Source: Deltaproteobacteria bacterium (GTDB taxonomy: Bacteria > Desulfobacterota > Syntrophia > Syntrophales > UBA2210). From it: a stretch of DNA of 12,926 nt. Below are positions 12,661-12,926 of the stretch, in pieces. The stretch covers positions 1 through 12,926 of the forward strand of contig JAFDAR010000012.1 of NCBI GenBank assembly GCA_019313735.1, in the 5' to 3' direction. Every line of letters begins with the position of its first letter. Within the stretch, counting starts at the first letter, position 1. A program made the translations under genes and the position numbers. The notes under the pieces are model-generated. The model made no database searches, had not been told where the DNA came from, and saw only the letters and a program-made list of their open reading frames with translations.

Positions 12661-12926
12661 ATGGATGATAGAGTCAAGGTACGACTGACAGAAACAACAC
12701 ATGGCGCCGGGTGAGCCTGTAAAATAGGTCCGGGTGACCTGAATCAAGCGCTCTGCGGGCTTCCGCTTATATCTGATCCAAATCTGATTGTTGGTATTGA
12801 AAATGCCGATGACGCGGGGGTCTATAAGCTGAGAGACGACCTCGCCATCATACAGACCCTTGACTTCTTTACGCCGATTGTTGATGATCCATACACCTTC
12901 GGCCAGGTGGCTGTAGCAAATTCTCT
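12661..12926 (+). CDS. selD: Selenophosphate synthetase SelD, selenocysteine-containing; 3' end outside the window
   Basis: The frame from ATG 12661 (AAAGGA at 12648-12653, 7-nt spacer) reads MDDRVKVRLTETTHGAG, then TGA (12712-12714), then ACKIGPGDLNQALCG and 'GIENADDAGVYKL', 'IIQTLDFFTPIVDDPYTFGQ' and 'VAVANS', running off the window. This matches the SelD N-terminus (L-T-x-x-x-H-G-A-G-(C/U)-x-C-K; later D-D-A-x-V-Y, T-x-D-F-F-x-P-I-V-D-(N/D)-P, A-x-N). TGA stands at the catalytic Cys/Sec position (residue 18), and coding similarity continues without a break, so it encodes selenocysteine. SelD makes selenophosphate from selenide and ATP for Sec-tRNA and tRNA modification. An ordinary gene caller would miss this gene or start it after the TGA. 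Confidence 0.92.
12726..12740 (+). promoter_or_regulatory. SECIS-like hairpin directing UGA recoding in selD
   Basis: AGGTC (12726-12730) and GACCT (12736-12740) form a perfect 5-bp stem with loop CGGGT. It begins 11 nt after the in-frame TGA, the same spacing as the minimal SelB-binding hairpin of E. coli fdhF, and the loop is G-rich as in bacterial SECIS elements. The lower part of the structure is not obvious by eye. Confidence 0.65.

Noticed and set aside
12712..12714. TGA as a true stop that would make selD a pseudogene
   Set aside because: It falls exactly at the known Cys/Sec catalytic position, SelD similarity continues in frame, and a SECIS-like hairpin follows at the right distance.
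1..12926. CRISPR arrays, insertion sequences, tRNA/rRNA genes or a defence island
   Set aside because: No regular direct repeats with spacers, transposase motifs, terminal inverted repeats with target duplications, or cloverleaf patterns were seen.

Overview
The window looks like chromosomal DNA from a Gram-negative, probably anaerobic bacterium of delta-proteobacterial (Desulfobacterota-like) character. The evidence is a full Tol-Pal cell-envelope operon in the order tolQ-tolR-tolA-tolB-pal-cpoB, lipoproteins with lipoboxes, PAS-rich c-di-GMP signalling proteins and a selenocysteine-type selD. The exact lineage cannot be fixed from this sequence. There are no rRNA or tRNA genes, insertion sequences or CRISPR arrays.

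Layout. Positions 1-361 hold the 3' end of a probable LolA/LolB-fold (DUF4292-like) envelope lipoprotein on the + strand. A perfect 12-bp hairpin (422-455) separates it from the convergent Tol-Pal operon, which reads leftward from 5168 to 464. The pal gene in this operon is split by an apparent frameshift near 1602-1609. A candidate sigma70 promoter (5246-5274) and a long leader stem-loop (5196-5230) precede tolQ.

From 5260 to 10107 lies a signalling block. It contains a REC-PAS-PAS-GGDEF response regulator/diguanylate cyclase (- strand), a divergent orphan family-5 (Opp/Dpp-type) solute-binding lipoprotein (+ strand), and a PAS-PAS-HD-GYP protein (- strand) whose 3' end overlaps the binding-protein gene by 14 bp. 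The cyclase and the HD-GYP protein carry one closely related PAS domain, about 60% identical by hand count. The two opposing c-di-GMP enzymes may therefore read a similar signal.

Upstream of the HD-GYP gene on the same strand are threonine synthase (thrC) and a LysR-type regulator, which overlap by 11 nt. Divergent from lysR is the 5' end of selD (from 12661). Its catalytic position is an in-frame TGA, followed 11 nt later by a SECIS-like hairpin, so SelD is itself a selenoprotein and the local LysR is plausibly a selenium-metabolism regulator. The lysR-selD gap holds a 9-bp-arm inverted repeat and a 12-bp AT palindrome that could be operators.

The most notable points are the selenocysteine-containing selD start, the broken pal, the shared PAS domain of the paired c-di-GMP enzymes, and the tolQ leader stem-loop with an alternative pairing. 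Most of the window is otherwise ordinary chromosomal gene content.
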